The position numbers and the translations under genes were made by a program. A stretch of DNA of 64,000 nt, taken from positions 2,604,001-2,668,000 of the forward strand of contig NC_012483.1 in assembly GCF_000022565.1 (NCBI RefSeq), in the 5' to 3' direction. Source of the stretch: Acidobacterium capsulatum ATCC 51196. GTDB lineage: Bacteria > Acidobacteriota > Terriglobia > Terriglobales > Acidobacteriaceae. Under the pieces are notes generated by a model. It did no database searches, had not been told where the DNA came from, and saw nothing but the letters and a program-made list of their open reading frames with translations. Of the stretch, positions 52,142 to 62,313 are shown piece after piece; the stretch's first letter is position 1; every line of letters begins with the position of its first letter.

Positions 52142-52606
52142 TTACTTCTTCATTTCTTTCAGCGCGGCCAGTACCTCTTCGGCATGGCCCTCGGGCTTGA
52201 CCTTGGGAAATATCTTCACCAGAGTCTGATCGGCCCCAATCACAAAGGTGGTGCGCTCAATGCCTTTCACCTTTTTGCCGTACATGTTCTTGTCCTTGAG
52301 CACGCCAAACTGGTTGCAGACGGTCTCATCCACATCTGCCAGCAGCGTGTAGGGCAAGTCATATTTCTCTTTGAATTTTTTCTGCGCCTTGGGCGTGTCG
52401 CGCGAGATGCCCAGCACCACCACGCCTTCTTTTTGCAGCTTCTTGAAGTGATCTCTGAATCCGCATGCCTCAATGGTGCAGCCCGGCGTGTCAGCCCGTG
52501 GATAGAAAAACAGTATCACCGGCGTACCGGCATAATCGGTCAGGTTGACGGTCTCGCCCTCTTCGTTTTGCAGCGTAAAGTTGGCGACCTTCTCGTGGAG
52601 TTCCAT
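52142..52606 (-). CDS. bcp: Thioredoxin-dependent peroxiredoxin (BCP/PrxQ)
   Basis: A 154-residue atypical 2-Cys peroxiredoxin that reduces hydrogen and organic peroxides with electrons from thioredoxin. The active-site block is FYPRADTPGCTIEACGFRD, with the peroxidatic Cys in PGCT and the resolving Cys five residues on, as in PrxQ. GGAGAG precedes the ATG. It is divergent from the secreted-protein gene and upstream of the glycosylase gene. Confidence 0.95.
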   Translation of the reverse strand: MELHEKVANFTLQNEEGETVNLTDYAGTPVILFFYPRADTPGCTIEACGFRDHFKKLQKEGVVVLGISRDTPKAQKKFKEKYDLPYTLLADVDETVCNQFGVLKDKNMYGKKVKGIERTTFVIGADQTLVKIFPKVKPEGHAEEVLAALKEMKK

Positions 52607-52666
52607 GATTTTTCTCTCCGTGGGAGCAGTACGTTTCCTAGTAGATTGTTTCTTAGTTGGACTCCG

Positions 52667-53971
52667 ATGTCACGGTCTCGCCCCATTCGTTTTCTGCCAC
52701 GAACCGCGCTATTGTTTGGCCTCATCATAACGAGCGCCGCTATGACGCCGAACACCCGTGCGCAAAGCTCTTCGCATCTGCGAGCTGTGGCGGTCTATGA
52801 ATATCTCGGCAGCATCGAAAAGCCAGCCCGAAGCCGCCTGGTTCCTGTGGCCATCTGGGATGGAACGCAGTTTCAGCCAGCGGGTTTGTATCTGGCAAGC
52901 CCCGAGCCGCTCGCGGTCGAGTCGGGCACGCTCTATGAGCTGATGCATCACGGCATCGGCGTGGGCCAGATCGAGGTCAATCAGGCAGAGCAGACTGCTT
53001 CCGGATGGATCGGCCTTGTTCACTATCTGCCCAATCCAAAACCCGTGCAGGCAAAACTCAAGCTGCCCTCTTACCTGACCGAATCAAAAGATTTCGAGTC
53101 AGACACTCCGCACTTTGCCTACACGCCGCCCAAATCGACTGGAGTCGCGGGCCCGGCCGCACCCTCCCAGGCAAGCGCCCAGAGTGGGCGGCCCACACTG
53201 CACACCCAGGAAACTCCAGCAGAAGAAGGCCGGCCGACGCTGCATGAGGCCGGGAGCGAGCCGCCCTCATTGCACCGTCCAGACACATCCGCGACTGGCA
53301 ATGCCAATCTCAACTCGCGCACCGCTCCGCCTGACCGGCCAAGGCTTTTCTATGGCAAGCCCAAAACAACCGCAACAAGCGAACAACAGGATCTGCTGAC
53401 CGGGCAGCCGGTGAATCTGCAGCAGATGGTCGCCATCTCTGATCCCGATGGAGCAGAGAATCACTCTTATGTGTGGAACTGGTCATCTCCCGCGGAAGAG
53501 GCGGAAGCCAGAGCATCCATGGAAGAACTGGCGCGGAGCCTTTTGCATACCAGCGCAACCGTACCTATCCAGCGAGCAAAAGGCGCCAGCATCCCCTCCG
53601 TTTCCGCTGGCTCATCCAACGCCTCTGGACTAGCAGCGGAACATTTTCACGCCTTTCAGCTTTCCTGGGGATCCGGTGCCGTATATGTCTACTCTGCGCG
53701 AACCGAAGCGCCGGCGCAGCAGACGCGATACATTACCCTCATCGCGCGGCCAGATTTTAGCGGCGGCCTGGTCACGCTCTATCGCAGAATCACCCCTGCT
53801 GCCCTGCTCGATTATCAGCCGCGCCTGCGGGTGATAGACACGGTGGACGCAACCGGCAACGGGCAGGCCGATCTGCTATTTGAAATGCTCACCCGCAGCG
53901 CAAGACAGTTCGCGATCTTTCAGGTAGGAAGCACCGAGGCGCAACCCGTCTTCATCACTGCGCCGCAATAG
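52667..53971 (+). CDS. Secreted protein of unknown function with short repeats
   Basis: A 434-residue hypothetical protein. A signal peptide (TALLFGLIITSAAM, then TRAQ) leads to two structured-looking parts (about 35-125 and 240-434) joined by a low-complexity linker with repeats: GRPTLH occurs twice, followed by the related PSLHRPD. WIGLVHYLPNPKP is distinctive. I recognise no family. The start at 52667 is set by the signal peptide; no clear ribosome binding site. The frame is open far upstream but that part overlaps bcp. Confidence 0.72.
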   Translation: MSRSRPIRFLPRTALLFGLIITSAAMTPNTRAQSSSHLRAVAVYEYLGSIEKPARSRLVPVAIWDGTQFQPAGLYLASPEPLAVESGTLYELMHHGIGVGQIEVNQAEQTASGWIGLVHYLPNPKPVQAKLKLPSYLTESKDFESDTPHFAYTPPKSTGVAGPAAPSQASAQSGRPTLHTQETPAEEGRPTLHEAGSEPPSLHRPDTSATGNANLNSRTAPPDRPRLFYGKPKTTATSEQQDLLTGQPVNLQQMVAISDPDGAENHSYVWNWSSPAEEAEARASMEELARSLLHTSATVPIQRAKGASIPSVSAGSSNASGLAAEHFHAFQLSWGSGAVYVYSARTEAPAQQTRYITLIARPDFSGGLVTLYRRITPAALLDYQPRLRVIDTVDATGNGQADLLFEMLTRSARQFAIFQVGSTEAQPVFITAPQ

Positions 53972-54014
53972 TCTCGCCGCGCACTCTTCCTGGGTCGGCG
54001 AAGCCTGATGACAG

Positions 54015-55460
54015 TTACATTTTCGGCAGTTGCGCGGTACTCCATCCGCCGCCGAGCGCCTCAATGAGTTGCACGCTCGCCGCAAACTGCCGCGTGGTGA
54101 TGTCGGCTTGCGTACGTTCGTTCGACAACTGTGCTGATTGCGCCGTGAGCACTTCCAGATAAGTGGTCACTCCGCCTTCATACCGATGTGTGCTCACCTG
54201 TAGCGAGTGCCGCGCAGCGGCCACCGCGTTGGCCTGCGTAACTGACTCCTGCTGCAGAATGCGCAGGGCCGAAAGGTTATCTTCTACCTCTTGAAAAGCC
54301 TGCAGCACCGTCTGCCGGTAGTTGGCGACACTGGCGGCGTACTCATCACGTGCCTGCCGGGTGAGTGCGTGCCGTTGGCCACCGTCAAAGAGCAGCTCCA
54401 TAGCTGAAGCGCCCAGCGACCATAGCTCACTGGGGCCTTGTATCCACGTGCCCGGCTCCGCGCCCTCAAATCCGCCGCTGCCGGTCAGCGTAATGTCTGG
54501 GTAATAGGCCGAAATAGCGATACCAATCTGCGCATTGGCTGCATCGGCCGACCGTTCCGCAGCCGCAATATCCGGGCGGCGCTCAAGCAGTTGCGAAGGA
54601 ACTCCCGCAGGGATTTGCGGAAGCCCAGGACTTAAGGGCGCAGGCGGCAGATGAAACTGTGAGGCGGGAACTCCGAGCAATGTGGCAATCGCATGCTCAT
54701 ACTGTGAGCGAGCGACGCCGATATCAATTGCCTGCGTCTTTGTGCTCTCCAGTTGCGTTTGCGCAAGAGCTACATCTGACTCCGTAGCGACGCCGCCATG
54801 AAATCGTATCTCAGTGAGTGACAAATAGTCCTGATAGGTCTTGAGGGTGCGATTGAGAATCTGCTGCTGCAAATCCAGGCCGCGCATCTCAAAGTAATCC
54901 AGAGCCAGCTCAGCCTGCAGGCTGAGTTCTACATTCGCGGCCTCAGCCGCGCTGGCCTGCGCATTGGCGCGAGCCGCTTCTACTGAGCGGCGCACCCGGC
55001 CAAAAAAGTCTGGCTGCCAAGATGCCTGCCCTTGCAACACGTATGTGTTGTACTGCAACTGCGAGAGCGCGGCATGACTGTTGGGTGCGTTGTTAGAGCT
55101 GCGGGTCCGGCTGATGCTGGGTCCGGCGGTCAGCGTCGGAAAGTACTGCGACCGCGCCTCCTGCACCTGCTCTCTCGCGGCAAGATACTGATCGACCGCA
55201 GCCTGCAGCGTCTGGTTTGAAACGGAGACACGCGCCTCGAGCGCATTGAGTTCCCTGTCACCATAGAGCTTCCACCAGTCTCCTCGCAGCGCGGCATCGC
55301 TCGGCTTTGCGTGCTGCCATGTCCCGGCAGGCGGAGGGGCCGAAGACTGGCTCCAGGCAGGCGGTACAGGGGCCGACGGCCGATGATATTGCGGCCCCAC
55401 CGTGCATCCGGTGGCCGCGAGCGCGAGCGCGCAGCAGGTGATCGACAGAGTGCGCCGCAT
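54015..55460 (-). CDS. RND efflux outer-membrane lipoprotein (NodT/OprM family)
   Basis: A 481-residue outer-membrane channel of a tripartite pump. The lipobox ATGC (Cys19) is followed by GPQYHRP, and two OEP domains carry the usual long helices (for example QTLQAAVDQYLAAREQVQEARSQYFP) and HGGVATESDVALAQTQLESTK. It forms the exit duct from the periplasm. It is the last gene of the permease-adaptor-channel operon, three bases after the adaptor stop. Confidence 0.94.
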   Translation of the reverse strand: MRRTLSITCCALALAATGCTVGPQYHRPSAPVPPAWSQSSAPPPAGTWQHAKPSDAALRGDWWKLYGDRELNALEARVSVSNQTLQAAVDQYLAAREQVQEARSQYFPTLTAGPSISRTRSSNNAPNSHAALSQLQYNTYVLQGQASWQPDFFGRVRRSVEAARANAQASAAEAANVELSLQAELALDYFEMRGLDLQQQILNRTLKTYQDYLSLTEIRFHGGVATESDVALAQTQLESTKTQAIDIGVARSQYEHAIATLLGVPASQFHLPPAPLSPGLPQIPAGVPSQLLERRPDIAAAERSADAANAQIGIAISAYYPDITLTGSGGFEGAEPGTWIQGPSELWSLGASAMELLFDGGQRHALTRQARDEYAASVANYRQTVLQAFQEVEDNLSALRILQQESVTQANAVAAARHSLQVSTHRYEGGVTTYLEVLTAQSAQLSNERTQADITTRQFAASVQLIEALGGGWSTAQLPKM

Positions 55461-55463
55461 GCG

Positions 55464-56696
55464 TCAGCTCCTGGCCTCTGAGGCGTGCGTCACGGTCTGC
55501 ACGGCTTCGCCATCAATCAGCGAGTCCGGCGGATTCTGCAGCACTTCATCCTGCGCGTTGAGGCCGCTGAGCACCTGCACCACGCGGCCGTCATTCTGGC
55601 CAATCGTAATGGGTATCAACTGGATTTTTCCGTTCCGTACGATCGCCACCTGCAAGCCATGCTGCTGAAAGATCAGAGACGATGCCGGCAAAATGAGCGT
55701 TGGGTGCTTCACCTGCAGGTTGAAATGCACCTGCGTAAACATGCCGGGGTATAGCTCACCCTTGCGGTTATCAACATCCACCTCGACCAGCAGTGTGCGC
55801 GTGGTTGGATCAATCGACTTTGACGTGCGAACGATTCTTCCAGTGAATGTGCGATTTGGAAACTCGCTGAAGGTAAGATGAGCCAACACGCCCGGCACGC
55901 AGGCCAGTGAATCCACCTGGGGAACATTCACATACACGCGCAGCACGTGTTCGTCCGCAATGTGGAAGAGCTCTTGCGCCGTCCCGTTCTGAATCAGCGT
56001 TCCCGTATCGACGTCACGCGCGGTAATGGTTCCGCTGAAGGGCGCATAAATCTTCTCAAAGCCCACCATCTGCTCCAACCGATCGACGTTGGCCTTGGCA
56101 GAGTTTACCTGCGTGCGCGTGGACTCCTGCTGGGTCACAAAGGTATCGCGATCCTGAGCTGAGACGGCGTTCTGCTTTAGGAGCGCCACATATCTCTTCG
56201 CCTGCACCGCGGCATTGGCGGCATTGGCTTCGGCGGTGGCAAGGTCTGCTTTGGCCTGGAAGAGCTCCTGGTCCACTTCCGGGCTAGCGATGGTGGCAAG
56301 CAGTTGACCCTTCCGCACATGAGAGCCGATGTCAAAGTACCACTTCGTCAGGTAGCCGCTGGTGCGGGCATAGATGGGCGAGTCTTCCCACGCATACACA
56401 TTGCCCGGCAGCACGAGGTCTTCGCTGGGCGCGCCCATTTGCGGGCGCGCCACCTGCACGACCGGCTCTGCATTTGTGATTGTTTGCTCCGCCAGCACAT
56501 GCTTCGCGTGTTCGCGCGGCAAGATTCCAGCTAGCGCCAAAATGGCAGCAACCACCAGCAGCACCACAACTCCGAGCATGGCAGCGCGGCCTGAAATCTT
56601 CGGTGGAGCATGACGTGGTCCCATGTCCCGGCTCGCTTCATGGCCGGGGTGGGTTTCGCCTTCAGGCGCGTTTGGCAATGGCATATGGTCACTCAT
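55464..56696 (-). CDS. RND efflux periplasmic adaptor (membrane fusion protein)
   Basis: A 410-residue adaptor with an N-terminal membrane anchor (AAMLGVVVLLVVAAILALAGIL), a barrel-sandwich hybrid (lipoyl) domain split around an alpha-helical hairpin (about 140-210, Ala-rich), and C-terminal beta-barrel and membrane-proximal domains. It links the permease to the outer-membrane channel. Its ATG overlaps the permease stop (ATGA), and the channel gene follows after three bases. Confidence 0.94.
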   Translation of the reverse strand: MSDHMPLPNAPEGETHPGHEASRDMGPRHAPPKISGRAAMLGVVVLLVVAAILALAGILPREHAKHVLAEQTITNAEPVVQVARPQMGAPSEDLVLPGNVYAWEDSPIYARTSGYLTKWYFDIGSHVRKGQLLATIASPEVDQELFQAKADLATAEANAANAAVQAKRYVALLKQNAVSAQDRDTFVTQQESTRTQVNSAKANVDRLEQMVGFEKIYAPFSGTITARDVDTGTLIQNGTAQELFHIADEHVLRVYVNVPQVDSLACVPGVLAHLTFSEFPNRTFTGRIVRTSKSIDPTTRTLLVEVDVDNRKGELYPGMFTQVHFNLQVKHPTLILPASSLIFQQHGLQVAIVRNGKIQLIPITIGQNDGRVVQVLSGLNAQDEVLQNPPDSLIDGEAVQTVTHASEARS

Positions 56697-59600
56697 GAGG
56701 CAGAGTTCTCCAGAGGCTGGGGGGTGTGCGTGTGTCGATAAGCGGCGCGTTCTCTGCGGCGGCGTTCGATGCGGCCATGCACAGCACTGAAAAAGGTAGG
56801 CACAAAGAAGAGGGTGGAAACCGTTGCGAAGATCAGTCCGCCGATCACGGCGCGGCCCAGCGGTGCATTCTGCTCTCCGCCTTCACCCATGCCCAGGGCC
56901 ATGGGCAGCATGCCGATAATCATGGCGAGCGCTGTCATGATGACCGGCCGAAAGCGCGTGAATCCCGCATTCAATGCGGATAACGCAGAGTCTCCCACCG
57001 TCTGCTCCAACTGTTCGCGTGCAAAGGAAACGACCAGGATCGAGTTTGCCGTCGCCACGCCCATGCACATAATGGAGCCCGTCAATGCAGGCACGCTGAC
57101 ATGCGTGTGCGTGAGGAAGAGCATCCATACAATGCCACAGAGCGCGGCCGGCAATGCCGAGACGATGATGAAAGGATCAAGCCAGCTCTGAAAGTTGATC
57201 ACAATGAGCAGGTACACCAGCAGGATGGAAAAGAGCAGCCCGGCATAGAGCCCGCGGAAGGAGGCATTCATCGTCCGCACCTGGCCGCGTACCACAATGC
57301 GCGAGCCGCGTGGCAGCAGATGCTTTTGCTGCGCAATGATCCTGTTGATGGCATTGCTGACAGTACGCAGGTCAGTTCCCTCGATATTGCCATAGACATC
57401 GATCACCGGCGTGATGTTGTAGTGGTTCACGGTGCCCATCTCGTCGCCCTGCTGAATGCTCGCCACGTTGCCGAGGATCTGAACCGGCACGCCGCCCATC
57501 GGCGCATTGGCGGCGGGCAGTTGCATCCCGGCGCCGGTGATTGATTGTAGTGAGGGCGAAGTGGTTGCCGGGACCGATCCACTGCCGCTGCCTGCGCGAA
57601 CCGGAATGTTGCGCAGCTCCTGCAGCGTGTCCAGATCATACTGTGGCGATTGCACGGCAATCTCGTAGCTCACTCCATTCCTAGGGTCGAGCCAGAAGGC
57701 CGGAGAGGTCTGGAAGCTGCCGCTTGTCGCCACCAGCAGGCTTTGCGCAATGTCGCGCTGCGTCAGGCCCATCTCATTCGCCTTGGTGCGGTCAACATTC
57801 ACGAACAGGCGCGGCTCATCAAAGGGCTGCTGAATGCGCATATCCACCGTGCCCGGCACCGTCTTGAGCTTGTTCAGCAACTGCTCGGCAAATCTTCGGT
57901 TGGCGTAGAGGTGGGGGCCAACAATCTGCACATCAATCGGGGCCGGTAATCCGAAGTTCAGAATCTGCGTCACCATATCCACGGGCAGCGTGTAAAAGGT
58001 AACTCCGGGAAATTCATATTTGAGCTTCTTGCGCAGAATGTCGATGTACTGCTGCGTGGGACGATGCTTTTGCGTAAGCACCACCTGAATGTCGGCATCG
58101 TTCGGCCCCACGGGTGCGGAGTTGGAGTATGACGTATTAATGCCGCTGATCGGAAGGCCAATATTGTCGATGATGGTGACCAGTTGATCGCTGGGAATCA
58201 CTCGCCGAATAGCGTGATCAATGCGGTCGCACAGCGCGGCGGTATCTTCAATGCGGGTGCCGGTGCGGGCCCGTACATGCAGCTTGAATTGCCCCGCATC
58301 GACGGTAGGAAAGAAGTCCTGCCCCAGAAACGGAAAAAGCAACACTGCGGACCCGATCATAAAGATCAGAAACAGTGACAAAAACACCGCGGCATTCCGA
58401 ATGCAAAGCGAGAGAATCGCGTAATACACGCCGCGCAGGCGCTCAAAGCGGTCATCGAACCAGAGATAGAAGCGAGTGAATGGATTTCGGCTGCGCTGGC
58501 GGCGCGCCGCTTCTTCATCGTCGTGCTCTCGCAACAGATAACGCGCCATAGTCGGCACCACCGTGCGCGAGAGCAGATACGAGGCAGCCATGGCGAAAAC
58601 CACCGCCTCTGCAAGCGGCACAAACAGGTATCGCGCTACGCCGGTCAGAAAAAACATCGGTACAAAGACGATGCAGATCGAGATGGTCGATACCAGCGCC
58701 GGCACCGCAATCTGCGAGGCGCCGTCGAGAATCGCTTGCTCAATCGGCTTGCCCTGTTCCAGGTTGCGATTGATGTTCTCTACTTCCACCGTCGCATCAT
58801 CCACCAGAATGCCGACGGCCAGCGCCAGCCCTCCCAGCGTCATGATGTTGATGGACTGCCCAAGCGCGCTCAGCGCCAGAAGCGACGCAAGAATCGCCAG
58901 AGGAATCGACACCGCAATGATCAGCGTGCTGCGCAGGCTGCCGAGAAACAGCAGAATCATCAGTGCCGTCAGGCAGGCGGCAATCACGCCCTCGCGCACC
59001 ACGCCGTCGATCGACGCCTTCACAAACACTGATTGATCGGCGAGCGGCGTGATTTTCAGGTTTGGCGGAAGCTGCGACTTCAATTGGGCCAGCTTCTTCT
59101 TCACTCCATTGATGATGTCGAGTGTGGAAGCATCGCCAGTCTTGATCACAGACAGCAGAGAAGACCGCTGCCCATCCACGCGCACAATGTTGGTCTGCGG
59201 CGGCGACCCGTCGCGCACATGCGCCACGTCATGGATGTACACCATCGCCCCGTTCACGCTGCGGATGGGCAGGTTATTCAACGCGGCGATCGTGGCTGGT
59301 GCGCTATTCGTATCGATCTGATATTCAAGCGGCCCGATCTTGATCGTTCCGCTGGGCAGAATCAAATTCTGTGCCGCGATGGTGTTGACCACATCCGCAG
59401 GCGTGAGCCCCTTCGATTGAAGCGCCGGCAAGTTGAGATCCACCTGCACCTGGCGCAATTTTCCGCCATAGGGATAAGGCACGCCAGCGCCAGGAACTGT
59501 GACCAGTTGCGTCCTCACAAAATTCATGGCCAGGTCGCCGAGCTTCTGTTCTGACATTCCCTTGCCCGACAGGCCGACCTGAATCACCGGCACACTCGAT

Positions 59601-60001
59601 GCGTTGTACTGAATAATCAGCGGCGGCGTCGTCCCCGAGGGCAGATGCTTGATCTGCGTCTGGCTGATGGCCGTGATCTGCGCTACTGCCTGCGCAATTT
59701 GCACATTCGGCTGAAAGTAGACCTTCACCACCGCAATGCCATCCAGCGAGGTCGATTCGATATGGTTGATGTCGTTGACCGTCGTCGTCAGCGCCCGCTC
59801 AGTGACGGACACAATGCGGTTGGCCATCTGTTCCGGCGAGAACCCCGGATACTCCCAGATGATGGAAACCACGGGGATATTGATATTCGGAAAAATATCC
59901 ACGGGCATGCGCAGAATCGCAATCGGCCCAAGAATCAGCAGCAGCAGTGCGAATACAGCAAAGGTATAGGGCCTGCGCAGCGCAAGGCGAACAATCCACA
60001 T
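56693..60001 (-). CDS. RND efflux permease (AcrB/HAE1-like)
   Basis: An 1102-residue inner-membrane proton antiporter with 12 predicted helices and two large periplasmic loops. The N-terminal FPNINIPVVSI, the TM4 proton-relay signature AVGILVDDATVEVENI, and the later SVPALTGSIMCMGVATANSI are typical. The substrates are probably drugs or other amphiphiles; the metal-exporting CusA type is less likely. A conserved GALGMGEGGEQNAPLGRAVIGG-type block lies near the C-terminus. It is first in the operon; no regulator gene is adjacent. Confidence 0.95.
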   Translation of the reverse strand: MWIVRLALRRPYTFAVFALLLLILGPIAILRMPVDIFPNINIPVVSIIWEYPGFSPEQMANRIVSVTERALTTTVNDINHIESTSLDGIAVVKVYFQPNVQIAQAVAQITAISQTQIKHLPSGTTPPLIIQYNASSVPVIQVGLSGKGMSEQKLGDLAMNFVRTQLVTVPGAGVPYPYGGKLRQVQVDLNLPALQSKGLTPADVVNTIAAQNLILPSGTIKIGPLEYQIDTNSAPATIAALNNLPIRSVNGAMVYIHDVAHVRDGSPPQTNIVRVDGQRSSLLSVIKTGDASTLDIINGVKKKLAQLKSQLPPNLKITPLADQSVFVKASIDGVVREGVIAACLTALMILLFLGSLRSTLIIAVSIPLAILASLLALSALGQSINIMTLGGLALAVGILVDDATVEVENINRNLEQGKPIEQAILDGASQIAVPALVSTISICIVFVPMFFLTGVARYLFVPLAEAVVFAMAASYLLSRTVVPTMARYLLREHDDEEAARRQRSRNPFTRFYLWFDDRFERLRGVYYAILSLCIRNAAVFLSLFLIFMIGSAVLLFPFLGQDFFPTVDAGQFKLHVRARTGTRIEDTAALCDRIDHAIRRVIPSDQLVTIIDNIGLPISGINTSYSNSAPVGPNDADIQVVLTQKHRPTQQYIDILRKKLKYEFPGVTFYTLPVDMVTQILNFGLPAPIDVQIVGPHLYANRRFAEQLLNKLKTVPGTVDMRIQQPFDEPRLFVNVDRTKANEMGLTQRDIAQSLLVATSGSFQTSPAFWLDPRNGVSYEIAVQSPQYDLDTLQELRNIPVRAGSGSGSVPATTSPSLQSITGAGMQLPAANAPMGGVPVQILGNVASIQQGDEMGTVNHYNITPVIDVYGNIEGTDLRTVSNAINRIIAQQKHLLPRGSRIVVRGQVRTMNASFRGLYAGLLFSILLVYLLIVINFQSWLDPFIIVSALPAALCGIVWMLFLTHTHVSVPALTGSIMCMGVATANSILVVSFAREQLEQTVGDSALSALNAGFTRFRPVIMTALAMIIGMLPMALGMGEGGEQNAPLGRAVIGGLIFATVSTLFFVPTFFSAVHGRIERRRRERAAYRHTHTPQPLENSAS

Positions 60002-60209
60002 AACGGTCTAAGACTCCCGTCGAGGCAGCAGGACATTCTGGTTTTGATACGGCGGCTGCCCGCACGTCGGCTATGGTTTCGCCGCGAAGCAAACCCGACG
60101 GAATGACTCTTCCTGCGGCAGTGGCTGCCCTCTAGCTTAATGCCAAAGGGATGTTGGAAGTATCAGTAGACGATCCAGACCGCCGGAAAGACTCGCCAGC
60201 CAGCCGAGA

Positions 60210-60247
60210 CAACAACAGCCACGCCGCTTGGCGTGGCCGTTGTTGTC
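60210..60247 (-). terminator. Terminator-like hairpin between glycogen phosphorylase and efflux operon
   Basis: CAACAAC-A-GCCACGCC (60211-60226) pairs with GGCGTGGC-C-GTTGTTG (60231-60246) with one mismatch. It lies 23 bases after the phosphorylase stop; the T run is poor on the minus strand. Confidence 0.55.
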
Positions 60248-60269
60248 AGGAGGCATTCCCGGCAAGTCG

Positions 60270-62039
60270 CTACTTGCTCAGAATCGGTTCCAGCGTCTCG
60301 GCGGAGCAGTCCACCAGCGATTCCGGGTAATACGCATTCACAATGTACTGCTCGATCATGCGCTGCGTGTTAAAGAAGGAGCCATTCAGCGCGATCGCCG
60401 AGCGCATGATCTGCTGCCACTGCTCGGGCCGCTGGTAGTAAAGTGGCAAAATGGTCTGCTCCAGATGTTCATAGAGCGAGGCCGCTTCCCCGGCTTCATC
60501 TTCGCGATCTTCAATCGCCCATCCGGTCACACCTTCAATCCAGCCTTCAATCCACCAGCCATCCAGAATGCTGAGGCTCGGCACACCATTCAGCGCAGCC
60601 TTCATGCCACTGGTTCCCGAGGCCTCATAGGGGCGCTTCGGAGTGTTCAGCCACAGGTCCACGCCGCCGGTCAGCAGTGCCCCGAGCTTCCATGCATAGT
60701 TCTCCAGATAAACGATCTTCAGCTTGTCTGAGCTGTACTCATGCGCCAGCTCAATCACGTGCTTGATCTTGGCTTTGCCCGGCTGATCGGCCGGATGAGC
60801 CTTGCCGCTGTAAAGAATCTGCAGGCCGCCAAACTGCTCGGCCATCTTCACCAGCCGCTCGGGATCATGAAAGAACAGATCTGCGCGCTTGTAAGTGGCC
60901 GCGCGGCGCGCAAAGCCGATCGTGAAGACATCTTTGCGCAGCTCGGTGCCGGCCAGCTCGCGCACCGCGTCCATCAGCAGCTTCTTGCCGGCGCCGTGAG
61001 CCTCCGCCACTTCATTTTCTGGAATATCAATGGCATACCGCAGCGTCACGTTGTCCTGCCGCCAGCGCGGCATGTGCCGGTCAAACACGGCCTGAAAAGC
61101 CGCCGAGGTCCAGGTCGCCGCATGCACGCCATTGGTGATGGCGGTGATCTTGTAATCCGGAAACATCGCACGCGAAACCTTGCCATGCTGCATCGCCACG
61201 CCATTCACAAAACGCGAGAAGCGCAGCGCAATGTAAGTCATATTCAACAGGCCGTCATGGCATGCTCCGGCGCGCTCCAGCAGGGTGGCGCACTCTTCGC
61301 CCAGAATGCGGTGCGCCTGCTCCATCGAGAAGCGGTCATGGCCGGCCGGCACCGGTGTGTGCGTCGTGAAGACGCAGCGCTCGCGCACTGCGGCAAAGTC
61401 CCGCTCCGTGGCAGTCGCGAGAGTGCGGCCTTCCAGGTGCTGCTCCAGCACGGCGACGGTCAGCAGAGCGGCATGACCTTCATTCATGTGATAAACCGCC
61501 GGATCATATCCGAGCGCCGCCAGCATCTTCGGTCCGCCCAGCCCCAGCACGGTTTCCTGACGCAGACGATAGTTTCCGTCTCCGCCGTAGAGCTGGTCGG
61601 TCAGGTTGCGGTCTTCCGGGTCATTCTGTTCGAGATCCGTGTCGAGCATGTAGATGGGTACTGTGTGCCCGGTCACCCCGTGAACGTCAAACCGCCAGGC
61701 GCGAATCGCTACGGACCGCCCTTCCACTGTCACCGTGACGATGGGTTCTTCCGCAACCAGCTTTTCTTCGGGAGACCAGGGCTGAGACGAATCCGTCTGA
61801 TTTCCTTCGCCATCCAGATGCTGCTGAAAGTACCCTTTGCGATGAACGAGCGTGGTTGCTACCATGCGCAATCCCAGATCGGCGGCAGACCGTAACGTAT
61901 CGCCGGCCAGAACACCCAGGCCTCCGCTATACGTCGGCATATCCGGGCGAATGGCAATTTCCATGGAAAAATACGCAACCATGCCGTCTTCGGCAGAGCG
62001 GGCGAGCGCAGAGAGATGGGAACGATTGGTTTCGGTCAT
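60270..62039 (-). CDS. Alpha-glucan phosphorylase (GT35, short form)
   Basis: A 589-residue phosphorylase releasing glucose-1-phosphate from glycogen or maltodextrins. The PLP-binding block RPYEASGTSGMKAALNGV carries the Schiff-base Lys. Other conserved blocks are YFSMEIAIRPDMPTYSGGLG, HMNEGHAAL, THTPVPAGHDRF and ITNGVHAATW. It corresponds to the TIGR02094 core and lacks the extra N-terminal domain of the ~850-residue actinobacterial types. It matches the carbohydrate theme of the tkt-glk block. AGGAG lies rather far before the ATG. Confidence 0.93.
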   Translation of the reverse strand: MTETNRSHLSALARSAEDGMVAYFSMEIAIRPDMPTYSGGLGVLAGDTLRSAADLGLRMVATTLVHRKGYFQQHLDGEGNQTDSSQPWSPEEKLVAEEPIVTVTVEGRSVAIRAWRFDVHGVTGHTVPIYMLDTDLEQNDPEDRNLTDQLYGGDGNYRLRQETVLGLGGPKMLAALGYDPAVYHMNEGHAALLTVAVLEQHLEGRTLATATERDFAAVRERCVFTTHTPVPAGHDRFSMEQAHRILGEECATLLERAGACHDGLLNMTYIALRFSRFVNGVAMQHGKVSRAMFPDYKITAITNGVHAATWTSAAFQAVFDRHMPRWRQDNVTLRYAIDIPENEVAEAHGAGKKLLMDAVRELAGTELRKDVFTIGFARRAATYKRADLFFHDPERLVKMAEQFGGLQILYSGKAHPADQPGKAKIKHVIELAHEYSSDKLKIVYLENYAWKLGALLTGGVDLWLNTPKRPYEASGTSGMKAALNGVPSLSILDGWWIEGWIEGVTGWAIEDREDEAGEAASLYEHLEQTILPLYYQRPEQWQQIMRSAIALNGSFFNTQRMIEQYIVNAYYPESLVDCSAETLEPILSK

Positions 62040-62313
62040 GAAGGCTAAACATCTCCTAAAACCCGGGCCAGAGCCTCAAGATGGCCGGTTCCGGGGCATT
62101 CGTTGGTTTTGGGCCCGGGAAAAAGAACACACAATACGCAATCCCCAGCCGTCCGGTATTCCGGGCTGTGAAGGTATCCCTCTGCCGTTCCCTGAGTTTG
62201 CTCCGGCGGGGGGAAGGTCGGAAGCACCACGGGAGCCACTGCTCCACGTTTTACCACTGGCCTCCACGAGGAAATCGTGAAAACTCCTGCCAGTTCCATG
62301 TTGCAGCAAACCA

